From Chloroflexota bacterium (lineage in GTDB: Bacteria > Chloroflexota > Anaerolineae > Aggregatilineales > Phototrophicaceae), in contig WTGF01000022.1 in NCBI GenBank assembly GCA_011525385.1, positions 1 through 42,538 on the forward strand: a stretch of DNA of 42,538 nt. The letters are read 5' to 3'. A model generated the notes under the pieces. The model saw nothing but the letters and a program-made list of their open reading frames with translations, searched no databases and had not been told where the DNA came from. Shown one piece after another: positions 16,342 to 25,361 of this stretch (positions are counted from its first letter, which is position 1; the number at the start of each line of letters is the position of its first letter). Position numbers and translations under genes: made by a program.

Positions 16342-17310
16342 TCAGTCGTAACCCTCGTACCAGGTTTCAGTCGGCTGCGGCGGCGCATAGAATTCGCTCC
16401 ACGGTCGCGCTTCGGCCCCGGCAATCGCCAGCAACTGTTTGAGTCTTTCCGTGGCGGCCCCGCGCAGGAAAGCGCAACGCTCCCCCGCCGCCATGGTCGC
16501 CGCTTCCTTCCAAATGGCGCGCCCGGCCAGGAAGCCGCTCGCGCCACATTCACAGGCGATTTGCGCCTGAGGCTTGAATTGCTCGAAGTCGACGCCAGCG
16601 CTCAGCAAAACCCAAGGCACAGCCGAGGCCTCGCTCAGCTTGGCGCAGGCACGGCGCCAGCTCGCCTGATCCCGATCATATTGGATATCCAGCGGGAACT
16701 CCATCTTCAGCACATCAGCGCCGCTCCGCGACAGACGGCGCGCGGTTTCAATGACGATCTCGTCCCGTACAGCGGCGTATGCCGCGCTTTCTTTAGCGAT
16801 GTCCGGATCGACGCTGTAAGACATCGGCTCCAGGAATACCGGCAGATCCCAGCGATGGCACTCGTCGACTACCCGCCGAATCATGGCTTCCAATTCGGCC
16901 GCCAGCGCCTCGCTTTGCGGGTTGTAATAGACCATGAACTTGACGGCGTTCGCGCCCACCTTGCGGATCTTCTCGGCGGTCCAGCCCGGGATCAGATCGG
17001 TCTTGCGGTAACTGGAATCACCGCTGTAGCCGCTTTTTTCCAAGGCCAGCAGCAGCCCCGATGCCCCGTTCATCCCCATGGCCGCGCCCAGCCCGTACAT
17101 CGGGTCGGTCAAGATAGCGCTCGCCTCGCACGATAGCGCGCCGATGACTTCATTCTTGAACCGCACCAGATCACCATAGCTGCTATCGGGCGGCATCATG
17201 CGCCGGTAGCTGCCGCGCTGATCGAAGGCAACAATGCCGAAAACATCCTGACCGGACAGACTGCTGGACTTCAATCCGCGGTAGCGCCCGGGCGTCAATT
17301 CTTGCCTCAT
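16342..17310 (-). CDS. Class I aldolase of the LacD/DeoC superfamily (tagatose-1,6-bisphosphate-aldolase-like)
   Basis: The 322-aa protein resembles LacD-type aldolases. 'GIVAFDQRGSYRRMMP' (25-40) corresponds to the DhQRgs motif. 'ILTDPMYGLGAA' (66-77), 'AVKFMVYYNP' (122-131; Lys124) and 'FLEPMSY' (159-165) follow, and then the predicted Schiff-base lysine Lys202 in 'ADVLKMEFP'. Related enzymes cleave ketose bisphosphates or sulfo-deoxyketose phosphates into dihydroxyacetone phosphate and an aldehyde. GAGGGGAAATCC precedes the ATG. It lies on the same strand as, and downstream of, the ribose-type ABC importer, separated by 470 bp of repeats. A role in breaking down the imported sugar is plausible but not proven. 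Confidence 0.8.
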   Translation of the reverse strand: MRQELTPGRYRGLKSSSLSGQDVFGIVAFDQRGSYRRMMPPDSSYGDLVRFKNEVIGALSCEASAILTDPMYGLGAAMGMNGASGLLLALEKSGYSGDSSYRKTDLIPGWTAEKIRKVGANAVKFMVYYNPQSEALAAELEAMIRRVVDECHRWDLPVFLEPMSYSVDPDIAKESAAYAAVRDEIVIETARRLSRSGADVLKMEFPLDIQYDRDQASWRRACAKLSEASAVPWVLLSAGVDFEQFKPQAQIACECGASGFLAGRAIWKEAATMAAGERCAFLRGAATERLKQLLAIAGAEARPWSEFYAPPQPTETWYEGYD

Positions 17311-17400
17311 GGATTTCCCCTCGTCAACCTTAAATCAACTCGCGGCCGCCGCTGCGCAAAATGTATTTCTCAATAATTGTCGTCAGCAGGGGCTTTTGAC

Positions 17401-17440
17401 GGTCAGTGTCGGCGGTCAGTGTCTACGCGACCTACGCGAC
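17401..17440 (+). repeat. Short 13-mer/9-mer tandem repeat
   Basis: Two copies of GGTCAGTGTC(GGC/TAC) are followed by two copies of CTACGCGAC. The same two repeats, joined in the same way but with more copies, occur at 42321-42435. No function is apparent. Confidence 0.7.
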
Positions 17441-17496
17441 CCGCCGAAACGCCCGCCAAACAATCTTCTCCCTTGCTTTTCCTCAGTAGGACCAGC

Positions 17497-17740
17497 AAAG
17501 TCATGAAACTCCAAAATAATAGTCGCCTGTAGGGGCGACCTATCAGGTCGCCCGCAAATCAAAACATCTGCCAAGGCTTTCTCTGTGCCCTCAGCAAGTA
17601 CAAGTAAGTCATGCAACTCCTGGCAATAGGGCGGCTGTAGGCGCGCTTCGCCGAAACGCCCGCAAATCCTACTCTTCCCTTGGTTTTCCTCTGTGCACTC
17701 CGTGCCTCTGTGGTGAATTATCGTCCCATAACCGACTTGC
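17497..17740 (+). repeat. Double composite intergenic repeat
   Basis: Two composite units lie in tandem. The first is 'AAGTCATGAAACTCC' plus the GGGCGACCT hairpin (17529-17556) plus a CTCTGTGCCCTC block. The second is 'AAGTCATGCAACTCC' (17606-17620) plus the GCGCGCTTCGCC/GAAACGCCCGC hairpin plus a CTCTGTGGTGAA block. The interval 17311-17780 contains no gene. Confidence 0.7.
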
Positions 17741-17780
17741 GCTTACTGCTGCCCCGACGACAATCTCGCCTCCCGCCACC

Positions 17781-18551
17781 CTAAATCATCACCGCGTTGC
17801 CGCCGTTGTCCGCCGTGCCAACGATATGTTTGACGATCAACTCTTCGCTGGCGTCGGCGCGCTGGATATTGGCGACGATCCTGCCTCGGCGCATCACCAC
17901 CATCCGGTCCGCCACCGCCATCACGTCATGCATGGTATGGCTGATCAGGATCACCGGTATGTTCTGTTCGCGCAGGGAGCGAATCAGCGCCAGCACTTTG
18001 CGCTGTTCCGGCACGCCCAGCGCCGCCGTCGGCTCGTCCATGATGACCAGTTTGGCGTTCCAATACATAGCCCGCGCGATGGCAACCGCCTGTCGTTGTC
18101 CGCCGGAGAGGTTGACCAGACGTTGCTTGAGCGACGGGATATGGATGTCCAATTCATCAAGCGCGCTGGAAGCTTCTTCGCGCATATAGTTGTCATCTGT
18201 CACCGGGATCAACCCGAAGAGCCGGCGCGTCTTCTCCTTGCCCAGGAATACGTTGGCCCCCACATCCAGGTTCTCCGCCAGCGCCAAATCCTGGTATATC
18301 GTCTCGATGCCGCGACTGCGAATATCGGCGGGCGCATGGCTCGTGATGTCCTCGCCATTAAAGGTGACCCGACCGTGTTCCGGCCGGTATACGCCAGAAA
18401 TGCACTTGATCAAGGTCGATTTGCCCGCCCCGTTGTCGCCGAGCAGCGCCACCACCTCGCCCGGGTAGACGGCGAAGTCTACACTGTCGACAGCCGTCAA
18501 ACCGCCGAAATACTTGCTCATGCCGGTTGCGGTCAGAATGGGTTCAGACAT
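17781..18551 (-). CDS. Sugar ABC transporter ATP-binding protein (single-domain RbsA/FrcA type)
   Basis: The 256-aa protein begins at the ATG overlapping the permease stop by 8 nt (ATGTCTGA), with GAGAGGATG upstream; a start at 18575 is possible but less likely. It has Walker A 'GDNGAGKST', signature 'LSGGQRQAVAIARAM' and Walker B 'VIMDEPTAAL', with 'EPILTATGMSKYFGGLTAVDSVDFAVYPGEVVALLG' at the N-terminus. It is one ATPase domain, as in the FrcBCA fructose importer, rather than the fused double RbsA, and so presumably works as a homodimer. Its gene order (binding protein, permease, ATPase) is that of a complete importer. Confidence 0.9.
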   Translation of the reverse strand: MSEPILTATGMSKYFGGLTAVDSVDFAVYPGEVVALLGDNGAGKSTLIKCISGVYRPEHGRVTFNGEDITSHAPADIRSRGIETIYQDLALAENLDVGANVFLGKEKTRRLFGLIPVTDDNYMREEASSALDELDIHIPSLKQRLVNLSGGQRQAVAIARAMYWNAKLVIMDEPTAALGVPEQRKVLALIRSLREQNIPVILISHTMHDVMAVADRMVVMRRGRIVANIQRADASEELIVKHIVGTADNGGNAVMI

Positions 18552-19665
18552 TGGCTTGCATCCTCTCCAGCGCATTCTGCAGTTGATTCACCAGCACCGC
18601 GATGATGATCACAATCCCGACAACGATAAACTGCCAGATCGAGTCGATATTCAAGATCACCAGGCCCGTTTGCAGCACCGCGATAATCAGCGAGCCAATC
18701 ACGGCGCCCATGATATCCCCTTCGCCACCGAAAAGATTGGTGCCGCCGATGACCACCGCCGCTACCGACGACAACAGCGCCGCTTCCCCCGCCTGCGGCG
18801 CCCCCGCGGTAAAACGGAAGAGATGCAAGACACCGGCAATACCGGCGGTGAATCCGCAGATCACATAGATGATCACCAGGTGGCGATCGACATTGATGCC
18901 GGAACGGCGCGCCGCTTCTTCGCTGCCGCCGATGACGTAAGTATGGCGGCCGAATTTTGTGCGCGCCAAAATGAAGGCGAAGACGACGACGACCAAGGCC
19001 GTAATAATGACGGGATAAGGCAACAATTGCGACACGACGCGCAGTTGCTGCGGTTCCAGGTCGGGCGGCAGCGCAAACCAGTGGAAGCCATCGTCGGGTA
19101 TATAGTAGAGTAAGCTGCCATTGCCGATCATGCGCAGTGATTCGCGCAGTTCCGACGAGAGCCCGCGCACCACCTGCTGCCCATCCGTGAGCAGAAAGGC
19201 CGCGCCGCGCACAATCCCAAACATGCCCAGGGTCGCGATGAAAGGCGGGACTTTGACCCTCGCTACCAGCAAGCCATTGATCAAGCCCGGAATCAAGGCT
19301 ACCAAGAGACCGGCAAAAACCCCGGCCAACATAGCGTAGGCGACATCGTTGCCGCTGTCGGCCAGATCGCGCATCACCCGCGCCGTCGTCACCGATGACA
19401 AGCCCACGGTCCAACCAATGGACAGATCAATACCGGCGGTGATCACGACATAAGTCTGACCAATCGACATCAGCATGATCAAGGTGCTGGTCGTCAGAAT
19501 CGAGGAGAAATTGCGTACGGAGAAAAAGCCGGTGCCGGTCACCGAAAAATAAACGACCAACGCCAGCAAGAACAGATAAGACCAACTCTTCGTCAGAAAA
19601 TCAATGTATCGTGAATTAATCAGGCTTTGACGCTGCGCGTCACCCAGTTTCGCTTTTATTCCCAT
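18544..19665 (-). CDS. Sugar ABC transporter permease (RbsC/FrcC family)
   Basis: The 373-aa product starts at MGIKAKLGDAQRQS, preceded by AAAGG; the longer reading frame to 19764 runs through a hairpin repeat and is unlikely to be coding. About 10 membrane segments are visible, with the family signature 'IGQTYVVITAGIDLSIGWTVGLSSV' near residue 70-95 and 'GGTNLFGGEGDIMGAVIGSLIIAVLQTGLVILNI' near the C-terminus. A hydrophilic insert of about 45 residues (around 160-205, 'SSELRESLRMIGNGSLLYYIPDDGFHWFALPPDLEPQQL') is longer than in typical RbsC and may face the binding protein. Confidence 0.9.
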   Translation of the reverse strand: MGIKAKLGDAQRQSLINSRYIDFLTKSWSYLFLLALVVYFSVTGTGFFSVRNFSSILTTSTLIMLMSIGQTYVVITAGIDLSIGWTVGLSSVTTARVMRDLADSGNDVAYAMLAGVFAGLLVALIPGLINGLLVARVKVPPFIATLGMFGIVRGAAFLLTDGQQVVRGLSSELRESLRMIGNGSLLYYIPDDGFHWFALPPDLEPQQLRVVSQLLPYPVIITALVVVVFAFILARTKFGRHTYVIGGSEEAARRSGINVDRHLVIIYVICGFTAGIAGVLHLFRFTAGAPQAGEAALLSSVAAVVIGGTNLFGGEGDIMGAVIGSLIIAVLQTGLVILNIDSIWQFIVVGIVIIIAVLVNQLQNALERMQANV

Positions 19666-19700
19666 AGATGCTGCCTTTTGACATTCCCCCCATGCCGGAG

Positions 19701-19777
19701 CCCCTTCCCCCACGAAGAGGGAAGGGGAAATGCTTGTAGCCTGTCGGTCAAGTCCCTCCCTCATTTTGGGGGAGGGA
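19701..19777. repeat. Two stem-loops between binding-protein and permease genes
   Basis: CCCCTTCCC...GGGAAGGGG (19701-19727) and TCCCTCCC...GGGAGGGA (19753-19777) lie just after the stop of the 632-aa binding-protein gene and before the permease. Stem-loops in this position commonly stabilise the upstream mRNA, or attenuate the downstream one, so that the binding protein is made in excess. That role is inferred here. Confidence 0.5.
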
Positions 19778-19790
19778 TTTAGGGTGGGGG

Positions 19791-21689
19791 CTAGCCCGCC
19801 GTATAGATGAAACGAGCCACGTTCGGATCATCGACATTGTCAATCGTGATGACGGCATAGCCGGTCCCCACGCGCGCCGGCATGGACGTCACGCCGCGCA
19901 AATTGGCGACTTGCGCGATCACGCCCAGGTAGCCCATGTCGGCAGGTTTCTGAGCGATGACGAGCGAAACGATGCCATCGCGCAGGTAGCCGATGTTCTC
20001 TTCGCTGGCGTCAAACAGCGCGACCTCGACCGCGCCTTCCAGGCCGGCATTCTGGATCGCCGCGCCCGCGCCCAAGGCGCCGAAGGTGTTGGTGGCGAAC
20101 ATGCCGACGATATCGGGATTGGCTTGCAGGACGGCGGCCGTCTGCTGCTGCGCCATATCAGCGCTGTTCTCGTTGTAGTCTACGCGAGCGACAACCAGCC
20201 CGCCAGCCTCAGCCGCGGCCAGGCAGCCCTCTTCGCGCTGGTCGGTCGTGCTGATGCCCGGGCGGGTGTTGGTGACATAGATCTTCGCGCCTTCGCCAAG
20301 TTTCTCCGCCAGTGACGAACAAGCGATGTATCCGCCTTGCACGTTGTCCGACCCGATATAGGTCAGCGGGAAGGTAACTTCGCCACTGGCGTAGTTGCCG
20401 TCGCCGATGAAGGTGTCCACCGTCAAGACCGCAATGCCGGCATCGTGTGCATCCTGCAGCACCGGTATCGACTGCTCTTTATCGTTGGGCGCCGTGACCA
20501 GCGAGCTAATGTCCCCCCGCGCGATCAGCGCGCGGATGATCGGTTCCGATACCGCCACGTCAAAGCGTTCCGGATCTTGCTGGATGACATTGATGCCCAG
20601 GCGTCCGGCCGCGCCATAAACGCCGCGCGACATGGTGATGTAGAAGGGATCGGGGTTCACGCCCGGCACAAAGGCCAGATTGTAGCTGTCATCGAGCGCC
20701 GGCGCCGGATCGCTGGTATTGCTGGTATAGATGAAACGCGCCACATCGGGATCGTCGACATTGTCGATATTGATCACCGCGTATCCGGTGGGAATGCGCG
20801 CCGGGATGCTGCCAACGCCATCCATGTAAGCGGTCGCCAAAGCCACGCCCAGGTAACCCATGTCGGCCGGTTTCTGCGCGATGACCAGCGAAACAATGCC
20901 GTCTTTCAAGAAGCCGATATTCTCTTCGCTGGCGTCAAACAGCGCCACTTCCACAGCGCCTTGCAAACCGGCGTTCTGGATCGCCGTGCCAGCGCCCAAA
21001 GCGCCAAAGGTGTTGGTGGCGAACATGCCGACAATATCGGGATTGGCTTGCAAAACCGCAGCCGTCTGCGCCTGGGCTGTATCGGCGCTGTTCTCGTTGT
21101 AGTCGACGCGGGCCACGACCAAACCGGTGTCCTCAGCTGCCGCCAGGCAGCCTTCCTCGCGCTGATCGGTGGTGCTGATGCCCGGGCGCGTATTGGTGAC
21201 ATAGATCTTCGCCCCGGCGCCCAGCTTGTCCGCCAATGCCGAACAAGCGATGTAACCGCCTTGCGTGTTGTCCGAACCGATATACGTGACCGGGAAGGTC
21301 ACTTCGCCATCGGCGTAATTGCCGTCGCCGATGAAGGTGTCGACCGTCAGCACAACGATGCCGGCATCATGCGCGTCCTGCAGCACCGGTATCGACTGCT
21401 CTTTATCGTTCGGCGCGGTGACCAGCGCGTCAATGTCGCCCCGCGCGATCAGAGCGCGGATGATCGGTTCCGATACCGCCACGTCAAAACGCTCCGGATC
21501 TTGCTGGATGATGGTCAAGCCCAAGTCCTCGGCCGCCTGATTAACTCCGGCGCTCATGGTGATATAAAAGGGATCGGGATTGACCCCCGGAACAAAGGCG
21601 ATGGTATAGCCATCGTCCTGCGCGATGACGCCCGCTGCCAGGCTCATCACAAATAGCGCTATCATTGCTGCTACAAGAAATTTCTTCAC
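19791..21689 (-). CDS. Sugar ABC transporter substrate-binding protein with two tandem binding domains (RbsB/Peripla_BP_4 x2)
   Basis: The 632-aa protein begins at a GTG with GAAGGAGAATACCT upstream and has a Sec leader (about 1-24, ending GVIAQ). Residues about 27-325 and 335-632 are two copies of the same Peripla_BP_4 domain with a period of 308 residues (VPGVNPDPFYITMS at 33-46 and 341-354). They differ by only a few tens of residues, and the DNA is similarly repeated. A normal RbsB-like protein is about 320 aa, so this is an internal duplication fused in frame, joined by a short linker 'YTSNTSDPAPALDDSYN'. Both copies keep the putative ligand residues (DPERFD, NDKEQ, NTRPG, FDASEEN). It is the receptor for the permease and ATPase encoded downstream. 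Confidence 0.92.
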   Translation of the reverse strand: MKKFLVAAMIALFVMSLAAGVIAQDDGYTIAFVPGVNPDPFYITMSAGVNQAAEDLGLTIIQQDPERFDVAVSEPIIRALIARGDIDALVTAPNDKEQSIPVLQDAHDAGIVVLTVDTFIGDGNYADGEVTFPVTYIGSDNTQGGYIACSALADKLGAGAKIYVTNTRPGISTTDQREEGCLAAAEDTGLVVARVDYNENSADTAQAQTAAVLQANPDIVGMFATNTFGALGAGTAIQNAGLQGAVEVALFDASEENIGFLKDGIVSLVIAQKPADMGYLGVALATAYMDGVGSIPARIPTGYAVINIDNVDDPDVARFIYTSNTSDPAPALDDSYNLAFVPGVNPDPFYITMSRGVYGAAGRLGINVIQQDPERFDVAVSEPIIRALIARGDISSLVTAPNDKEQSIPVLQDAHDAGIAVLTVDTFIGDGNYASGEVTFPLTYIGSDNVQGGYIACSSLAEKLGEGAKIYVTNTRPGISTTDQREEGCLAAAEAGGLVVARVDYNENSADMAQQQTAAVLQANPDIVGMFATNTFGALGAGAAIQNAGLEGAVEVALFDASEENIGYLRDGIVSLVIAQKPADMGYLGVIAQVANLRGVTSMPARVGTGYAVITIDNVDDPNVARFIYTAG

Positions 21690-21824
21690 AGGTATTCTCC
21701 TTCTACTCGAAACAAAACATCCCCTTACGACACTTAACGTCGCAGGTGCACATAAACTTAGCGCATTAAGGAATGAGATGCAAACATTCGCGCCCGGTCA
21801 ACAGGGCAATCGCATCAAATCATT

Positions 21825-22014
21825 TTTTCACCACCGAGGACACCGAGCGCACCGAGTTTAGGATCGTATGTCGACTTTCCTTCTAATTCCGCCACCTGAA
21901 TACGGCAAAGCCGCCGGCGAAACTTCATCTGTGGCTGAGAAGCAAGCCTGAAATATGATATGAGCTATGAACTTTGCTTTTCTCGGTGTTCTCGGTGCCC
22001 TCGGTGGTTAATAA
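21825..22014. repeat. Inverted pair of CTCGGTG blocks
   Basis: 'TTAACCACCGAGG'-type sequence on one strand (21826-21858, reading CACCACCGAGGACACCGAG) and CTCGGTGTTCTCGGTGCC...GGTGGTTAA (about 21980-22010) face each other across 120 bp. The interval 21690-22180 otherwise holds only the upstream region of the 632-aa binding-protein gene. Confidence 0.6.
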
Positions 22015-22180
22015 TCAGTCCAATTTCGTACCATGTCAGTCGCCTCATTTTGATGCGATTGCCCTGGCCCGGTCAAACTTGCCGGAGCGACGTCTGCCTA
22101 TGATCTTTCTCTTGACTGCGCTGCTTTGCGGAGTCGCTTGCTATCGAGTGCGCCAGGGCACAGGGCTTTTGCGCTCGGCC

Positions 22181-22350
22181 TCAGCGCTCTGATCCGTCCT
22201 CGATTTTGCGGACGGAAACTCGCGCTTCACGTCGTTGCGCCTGTGATGCATCGTCGAGATAGGCTTCAATCAGCCCTTCGCGACGCAGCGAAGCCACCAC
22301 GGGGCGGAGAAGTTGACAGTCATTTGTTGAGAAGATGGGATTTTTCGGAA
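22181..22350 (-). pseudogene. Possible remnant of the effector-module sequence downstream of the beta-propeller gene
   Basis: Right after the 22352 stop, in the same frame, a 55-codon open stretch ends at TGA 22181-22183. It contains 'VVASLRREGLIEAYLDDASQ', which resembles 'AVAASLRHEGLFAHYYDDL' in the fragment at 34689-34946 and the equivalent segment of the 664-aa protein. Similarity stops after about 20 residues, so this is weak evidence. If real, it is a degraded copy with no start codon. Confidence 0.3.
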
Positions 22351-22351
22351 T

Positions 22352-23497
22352 TTATTTCGGCGACCAGCTTATTTCTCTTATCGAGCAATCCATATCCGTC
22401 AGTCGCTGCAAGGCTGTGCCATCCCGCTTTATCTTGAACAGTTGGCCATTATGCGCATTCGATACAAACGCCAGCCACTCGCTGTCGGGCGACCACGCGA
22501 CGCTACTGCGGTGGATGTCCCAGACGAATCTTTCCAACCGGCCTGTGTCGGCATCCTTCAAATACAGGTGACGGTGATAGGTATAGCTGGTATTTTCATC
22601 TTCGCTTATCTTGATCCACTCACCATCAGCCGAGTGCCCATCGTATGCGCTGATTATGGCGAGCCACTTGCCATTTGGCGACCACTTTACCAGTCTTTCA
22701 TTCCAGAGCAGGGAAGACTTTCGCAGCAGCGATTCTGTATCGAATACGTGTATCCCCTCTCTGCCATCTCGATGAACGATGCTATGTCCTTTCTTTGGCT
22801 GCCTTGGCTGCTCAACCTTATGCAAATGACCCTGAGGAGATAGACGATAAGAATATTGATCGTCTTGATTGATTGGCTTGATTTCACCGCCGTCCGCCGA
22901 GATTTGGTGGGTCCGGACAGATGCGCGGTGCCCATAAGTGAAGAAGATAGCCCCTCCATCACTAGACCAACGGGGATGCTTCTCATCAACTCGGTTATAG
23001 GTCAAACGCCTTGACAGCAACCCGTCAAAACGAATCACGTATATCTCAGGCATGCGTGTTTCGTAATACCAGAAATTGTCCCAATCCCAATACCCCTGGT
23101 CTTTCGCCTGCAACGCAATCCAGTTGCCATCGGGCGACCAATTGAGTTGGGAATAGATCTTGGCATTGGCGCTCTTGATCAGCCGCAAACGACTTCCATC
23201 TGGTTTAACAGTGTAAAGATCTGTGCCGTAGAGATTTGCGCCAATAGCATATACCCGGCGACTAGAATCGCAAGCAAATGCGATCAGGTCCGATTGTCTC
23301 TCTGCCGGGACGGGAATATGAGTGTAGCGCTTTATGCCATCTATGAATCTTTGTGTCGCAGGAGAATTGTAAAACCCAGGCACAAAAACGATTACAAAAC
23401 TTATCGCAATCAACAGCAACAGAATCTTGCAAAATAGCAAGATTACCTTGCCGCAACCATTCGGTTCTCGACGCGATACCCGGTTTTTCCGCTTCAT
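22352..23497 (-). CDS. Membrane-anchored TolB/PD40-type beta-propeller protein (candidate immunity protein)
   Basis: The 381-aa protein has a short basic cytoplasmic tail, one membrane segment (about 18-42, VILLFCKILLLLIAISFVIVFVPGF), then an extracytoplasmic beta-propeller. At least five PD40-like blades are visible: 'LNWSPDGNWIALQ', 'PRWSSDGGAIFF', 'VKWSPNGKWLAII', 'VAWSPDSEWLAFVS' and a terminal 'ISWSPK'. The gene starts 16 bp after the stop of the 462-aa orphan effector copy. Its position matches that of other membrane or secreted partners in this array, so an immunity role is inferred; the fold itself only indicates protein-protein interaction. Confidence 0.7.
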   Translation of the reverse strand: MKRKNRVSRREPNGCGKVILLFCKILLLLIAISFVIVFVPGFYNSPATQRFIDGIKRYTHIPVPAERQSDLIAFACDSSRRVYAIGANLYGTDLYTVKPDGSRLRLIKSANAKIYSQLNWSPDGNWIALQAKDQGYWDWDNFWYYETRMPEIYVIRFDGLLSRRLTYNRVDEKHPRWSSDGGAIFFTYGHRASVRTHQISADGGEIKPINQDDQYSYRLSPQGHLHKVEQPRQPKKGHSIVHRDGREGIHVFDTESLLRKSSLLWNERLVKWSPNGKWLAIISAYDGHSADGEWIKISEDENTSYTYHRHLYLKDADTGRLERFVWDIHRSSVAWSPDSEWLAFVSNAHNGQLFKIKRDGTALQRLTDMDCSIREISWSPK

Positions 23498-23513
23498 CTT
23501 CGCCTTTCATTGC

Positions 23514-24902
23514 TTAGTCGCGAAGATAGGCGTGGAAATCATCCTCATTGAACATAGTAAAACCGTCCTCGCTAGCCGTCAACCCAAATGCCTCGTTCTC
23601 AAGTATTGCGCTTATGGACGGCAAAGTTTCACGCGCGTGGTCTATTGCAGCAGTAACTGCTTCATTGTCAAGCACATTTCTTAGGTCTTCGGATTCCGCA
23701 ATCCCCTGGTTCAACCAGGCCGACAGATTAAACATCGTTGCCCGATCCTCGGCTTGCTGCAGATATTGTTCAAGATACTGTTGCTGGCGGCCTGCCTGCT
23801 CGATGAACTGATGCGGAATTCCTCGCTCTTGACGATATTGCTCTACAGCGCCCTGCGCCAGGAGACGTTGATGCTGAAGATAATCCTCTAGGACTTCTTG
23901 ATCTTTAAGATATTGTTGATACAGACGTTCCGCGCCGCGATAGAGATTTGCTGCCATGAGTTCAATGGCGTTCATATCATCCTCAAGAAAATCGCGACGG
24001 CCGGCCTCGTCAAGATTTTGCCATTCTTGCTCCAATTCGTCTAAGCGGCCCATATCGTAGAAATCCGTCTCGCCCTGACCTGGCATCGGTATTTTACGGG
24101 CGCCAAGTATTTCATCCGCTACTGTAACTCTTAGGTTGGCTGGTCCCACTGAAGGATCGCTACTAAGGAGGTTTTTGACGTAATTTATGAATATGTCACC
24201 GAAATTCCACAAAATGCGGTTTGTTGGCATTCGATCAATGGATGGATTTACTCGTCGATAATGCGCTTCTCGGTGCAGATTCGCTGTTATTAAAGCAGCT
24301 ACTTCATCATCTGACATTCCTAATGCGGGATGATTCCATCGTTCCGCAACGTCTTTAATTGTGGGCATTACTGTATCTATGGCATCATAATCATACCAAC
24401 CGGTTGGATGTCCCATCCACCTGTTCTTCCATGCCTGTTCGTAAGAAATCAGATAACGACTCCATGGTTTGATACGATTTAGACGATCTTCTTCAATATC
24501 GTCATTATATAATTTGTCGACTTGTTCAACAGTCAAGCCAACAGATTTATAAAACCCATATCCAGTTTCCCTAAGCTCATCCTCCTGCCGCATCACCCAC
24601 TCCGGTTGATTCCCCTTCTCCGCCAAAGTCTGCGTCCAAAACGCCGTGCTGGATTCCACATCCTCCCGCCAGGACGGGTTCGCCACATAATTGGGGTCGT
24701 TGATCACGGCGGCCAGCTCCATGCCCTTTGCCCCACGAATGTAGACATAGCGATAACCGGAAGGCGTCACAACCGTCAAGGACTTGGCGCCCAACCAAAA
24801 TGCCCCTTCCAGATCCGCTTGCGATGCCGCTGTGTTGTTGGGGTGATTGTGGATGAGCGCGATATCGCGCCCTTCCAGCATCCGCTTGTGTTCATCTTGC
24901 AA
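23514..24902 (-). CDS. 5'-truncated orphan effector cassette: JAMM-domain C-terminal part plus unique C-terminal domain
   Basis: The reading frame (462 codons from a TTG) starts inside the JAB/JAMM domain: 'IALIHNHPNNTAASQADLEGAF' (HxHP, S, D) is retained, but the upstream strand with the expected Glu, the 'DESD' module and the proline-rich N-terminus are absent. Positions 24595-24863 are identical base for base to 26577-26845 in the 734-aa gene. Beyond residue ~103 ('PEWVMRQEDE') the sequence is unrelated: a mostly helical region rich in Glu, Gln and Arg (RLYQQYLKDQEVLEDYLQHQ..). No convincing ribosome-binding site precedes the TTG. It fits an orphan toxin tip, silent or expressible after recombination, kept with its partner gene 22352-23497. 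Confidence 0.65.
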   Translation of the reverse strand: MQDEHKRMLEGRDIALIHNHPNNTAASQADLEGAFWLGAKSLTVVTPSGYRYVYIRGAKGMELAAVINDPNYVANPSWREDVESSTAFWTQTLAEKGNQPEWVMRQEDELRETGYGFYKSVGLTVEQVDKLYNDDIEEDRLNRIKPWSRYLISYEQAWKNRWMGHPTGWYDYDAIDTVMPTIKDVAERWNHPALGMSDDEVAALITANLHREAHYRRVNPSIDRMPTNRILWNFGDIFINYVKNLLSSDPSVGPANLRVTVADEILGARKIPMPGQGETDFYDMGRLDELEQEWQNLDEAGRRDFLEDDMNAIELMAANLYRGAERLYQQYLKDQEVLEDYLQHQRLLAQGAVEQYRQERGIPHQFIEQAGRQQQYLEQYLQQAEDRATMFNLSAWLNQGIAESEDLRNVLDNEAVTAAIDHARETLPSISAILENEAFGLTASEDGFTMFNEDDFHAYLRD

Positions 24903-25091
24903 GAGGACGGAATTTCTGCTGCACTCCGCACATGCAAGAATACTGAATGCCGGAAGATGTCGCCAGAATCAATGCTTAAACGCTTGATTCCTACGGCGTG
25001 TCGTAAGTAAAAGTAATGAAACCTGGCTTATGGACATGTTTTTCAAATGAAGGTCTAATCCCGCATTGCTCCGAAACCACAATAAATTCTG

Positions 25092-25125
25092 CTCGAGGGA
25101 CTGATTCCGGATGTCAGCCCTCGAG
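25092..25125. other. Strong stem-loop between two effector cassettes
   Basis: CTCGAGGGACTGA and TCAGCCCTCGAG form an almost perfect 12-bp stem with a ~9-nt loop. It lies downstream of the 734-aa/65-aa gene pair on the minus strand. No run of T follows, so it is only a candidate terminator. The surrounding 24903-25163 holds no convincing gene. Confidence 0.4.
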
Positions 25126-25163
25126 AAGCATTCATTACGCGCCATGTTGTAAATGCGTATCCC

Positions 25164-25361
25164 TCAGCAGAACTTTATGGTATCGATAATTGTTGGGTCG
25201 GGACACCGAACGACAAGGAAAATGATCAAGATCATTGCGGCGACATATAGGCAATAAAGAATGATAGACCAAACCAGACATTTGCCTACTACTCGTGCAA
25301 GCGATTTCAGTATCGGACCTATGCTACTTTCTTTCCTTTTCCTCTTTCTGTTCCCGGACAT
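25164..25361 (-). CDS. Small single-pass membrane protein coupled to the 734-aa effector (candidate immunity)
   Basis: The 65-aa protein has a basic N-terminus (MSGNRKRKRKESS), then a long hydrophobic segment (about 29-52, CLVWSIILYCLYVAAMILIIFLVV) and a short Cys-containing tail. Its ATG overlaps the stop of the 734-aa gene (TAATG), so translation is directly coupled. Size, topology and coupling are like immunity proteins against membrane-active or envelope toxins. No family was recognised. Confidence 0.6.
   Translation of the reverse strand: MSGNRKRKRKESSIGPILKSLARVVGKCLVWSIILYCLYVAAMILIIFLVVRCPDPTIIDTIKFC

Noticed and set aside
20337..21656. 439-codon plus-strand frame opposite the tandem sugar-binding protein gene
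   Set aside because: It is the antisense shadow of a repetitive, codon-biased minus-strand gene; its product has no recognisable domain and the opposite frame is clearly coding.
23514..24902. Sequencing frameshift joining this frame to the upstream 734-aa gene
   Set aside because: A separate gene (25164-25361), a stem-loop and unrelated sequence lie between, and the shared segment is duplicated in full, so this is a second truncated copy.
24970..25140. 58-codon minus-strand frame (MARNECFSRADIRN...) between two effector cassettes
   Set aside because: It runs through the strong stem-loop, has no ribosome-binding site, and shows no similarity to neighbours.
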